Origin: Agarivorans sp. Alg241-V36
Lineage (GTDB): Bacteria; Pseudomonadota; Gammaproteobacteria; Enterobacterales; Celerinatantimonadaceae
NCBI RefSeq assembly: GCF_900537085.1
Contig: NZ_UNRE01000002.1
Location: 310,289 to 374,288, forward strand
Reading direction: 5' to 3'
Length of the DNA stretch: 64,000 bases
Shown: positions 62,919 through 64,000 of the stretch, in pieces
How the letters are laid out: the number at the start of each line of letters is the position of its first letter
How positions within the stretch are numbered: position 1 is the stretch's first letter
The notes under the pieces: generated by a model
Databases searched by the model: none
The model's input: only the letters and a program-made list of their open reading frames with translations
Told to the model about the DNA's origin: nothing
Translations under genes and position numbers: made by a program

Positions 62919-63818
62919 TTAGATAGAGGCTAACTGATAATGAGGGGTGATTTGGCTTTTAGCGATATGCTCGGCTACATCTAAGCCACGCAAAAAACCG
63001 TGTTGTGTCACCAGTACTGTTTTAAACCCCATCGCGTTGCCACCCAGTATATCGGTATGCAGGGTATCGCCAATCATGGCAATACGCTGTGGATCTAGGT
63101 CTCCGTAGCTTCGCTTTATTCTACTAAGAGCTTCTTCAAAAATGGGCGCATAGGGTTTACCAAAACAGCGAACATTGTTGTAAAGCTCTGCAGGCAGCGT
63201 AAGGGTATAGCTGCCGGGTTCTTGTGATACGCCATCTTCCAATGGGGCAATTAAGTCTGAGTTACCCACCCAAACCGTGCGTGGTTTACGCCTTAGTTCA
63301 GTGATAAAGCGCTGATGCAGGGTTTCATTCCACGCTTGCCCGCTTAAAAAGAGAAATTCGTCGGCTTGCCAAAAGTCGCTATCTTCGGGGTATAAACACG
63401 GTCGCTGTATATCTAAGCGAAATTCCGGCAGGGTGATTACCCCTAAGCGAGAATCGCTCTCTAAATCCATATATTGCAACAATACCTCTCGACTGTTTAC
63501 GATTTCTTGGTCGCTAAAATCAAAACCCAGTCGAGCAAACTTGTCGAACAGCTGCTGTTTGTTTTGGGTAGCAGCATTAGTGACTACCATAACCAGCTTC
63601 CCGGCTTGCCTTAGTTTATCTATTTGCTGTTTAGCCCCTTCTATGGCGGTGCCGCCCACATTTAGCACGCCGTAAGCATCAAATAAAAACACATCAACAT
63701 CGCTTAGAATATCGGTGATGCTGTTGATGGTTTGGCAACTGTCCGCAGGCAGGTTTTCTGGCATACGTTCAGGAATGCTTAAATAGGCGTTAAATGCCTC
63801 TGTAGGGCTGTAAAACAT
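62919..63818 (-). CDS. HAD-IIA-family hydrolase
   Basis: A 299-residue HAD superfamily class IIA protein. Motif I is FLFDAYGVLN, with the nucleophile Asp47, but the usual second Asp is Tyr49. Motif II is VVTNAATQ, and motif IV is MIGDTLHTDILGG. The CPEDSDFW and FGKPYAPIFEEALSR segments match the NagD-like group. A DxW/Y-GV motif I is known in one HAD-IIA branch, so the protein is not necessarily inactive, but the general acid is missing. Confidence 0.83.
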   Translation of the reverse strand: MFYSPTEAFNAYLSIPERMPENLPADSCQTINSITDILSDVDVFLFDAYGVLNVGGTAIEGAKQQIDKLRQAGKLVMVVTNAATQNKQQLFDKFARLGFDFSDQEIVNSREVLLQYMDLESDSRLGVITLPEFRLDIQRPCLYPEDSDFWQADEFLFLSGQAWNETLHQRFITELRRKPRTVWVGNSDLIAPLEDGVSQEPGSYTLTLPAELYNNVRCFGKPYAPIFEEALSRIKRSYGDLDPQRIAMIGDTLHTDILGGNAMGFKTVLVTQHGFLRGLDVAEHIAKSQITPHYQLASI

Positions 63819-63947
63819 GGTGAAACCTCAGCAAAAAATACAGCGCTACTGTGGCAGGTTTTAGTTAAAAGTTAAATACTAAACTTAGCTGTTATATGTT
63901 TAAGATAAAGCGAAATAGGCAAGGTCAGTCAGTATTGGGAGTTAGCA

Positions 63948-64000
63948 GTGGATTACCAACAATTTAACCAGTGTTGTAAAGCGCTAACGGCTACCCGTTA
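63948..64000 (+). CDS. start of a YjbR/MmcQ-like protein (partial)
   Basis: Only 17 codons are present: a GTG start followed by DYQQFNQCCKALTATR. GGGAG lies 7-11 bases upstream. The pattern resembles the start of YjbR/MmcQ (DUF419) proteins, which begin MxxxxFNxxCxxLPAT. The rest lies beyond the window. Confidence 0.5.
   Translation, partial: MDYQQFNQCCKALTATR

Overview
The window looks like chromosomal DNA from a marine gammaproteobacterium of the Alteromonadales/Vibrionales kind. Agarivorans is a plausible genus, but that is inference from gene content and moderate GC. The supports are rnr, yjjX, yqhD, rsgA, sstT and a yjiR/yjiS-like pair, a PEP-CTERM protein, a secreted multidomain GH8 xylan enzyme, and Vibrio-type integron attC sites. 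I see no rRNA, tRNA, CRISPR array, integrase or transposase gene.

Layout. 1-9.7 kb: end of an esterase, an aldo/keto reductase with divergent LysR, a small triple-repeat secreted protein, RNase R, YjjX, an RmlD-like reductase, a possible T6SS immunity protein, and a small exported protein behind a consensus CRP site. 8.2-12.5 kb: a MocR-type regulator and a divergent DUF1127 protein sharing a four-copy operator, then a RoxA-like dihaem cytochrome. 12.6-20.9 kb: aldehyde/electrophile-type enzymes (YqhD, a DJ-1 protein, a VOC protein) with LysR regulators, a DMT transporter, a DUF1772 protein and a PEP-CTERM protein. Three non-coding inverted-repeat elements punctuate this block, and two of them are 262-bp copies of one MITE in opposite orientation. 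20.9-27.6 kb: a tripartite RND efflux operon with a LysR gene upstream. 27.8 kb: an outer-membrane barrel protein.

28.8-33.5 kb is the most unusual part: seven integron gene cassettes, all on the + strand. Each ends in its own attC-like hairpin (48-121 bp), and no integrase is in view. Most cassette proteins are unknown or only fold-level recognisable: a GNAT acetyltransferase, two small membrane proteins, a kinase-fold protein, an HNH-nuclease-like protein, a two-ORF cassette, and a membrane-anchored coiled-coil protein.

33.6-38.9 kb: an MMPL-type RND transporter, a LolA-like periplasmic protein and an outer-membrane barrel form a tight operon. A TetR gene lies upstream, and both promoters carry the same paired 13-bp palindromes with identical spacing. 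39-53.7 kb: SstT, a large anchored protein of unknown function, an MDR reductase/MATE/LysR set, a radical SAM protein, a crotonase, a DUF465 protein, a gluconolactonase-like protein, a periplasmic AGE-fold protein, RsgA with a possible leader peptide, and a pirin. 54-62.9 kb: the GH8/PKD/CBM2 enzyme and a 1795-residue BvgS-type hybrid kinase, then a small exported protein. The window ends with a HAD-IIA protein and the start of a YjbR-like gene.

Start codons were moved from the longest ORF where a Shine-Dalgarno sequence and family alignment favoured an internal start. All function calls rest on motif and sequence recognition without database searches.
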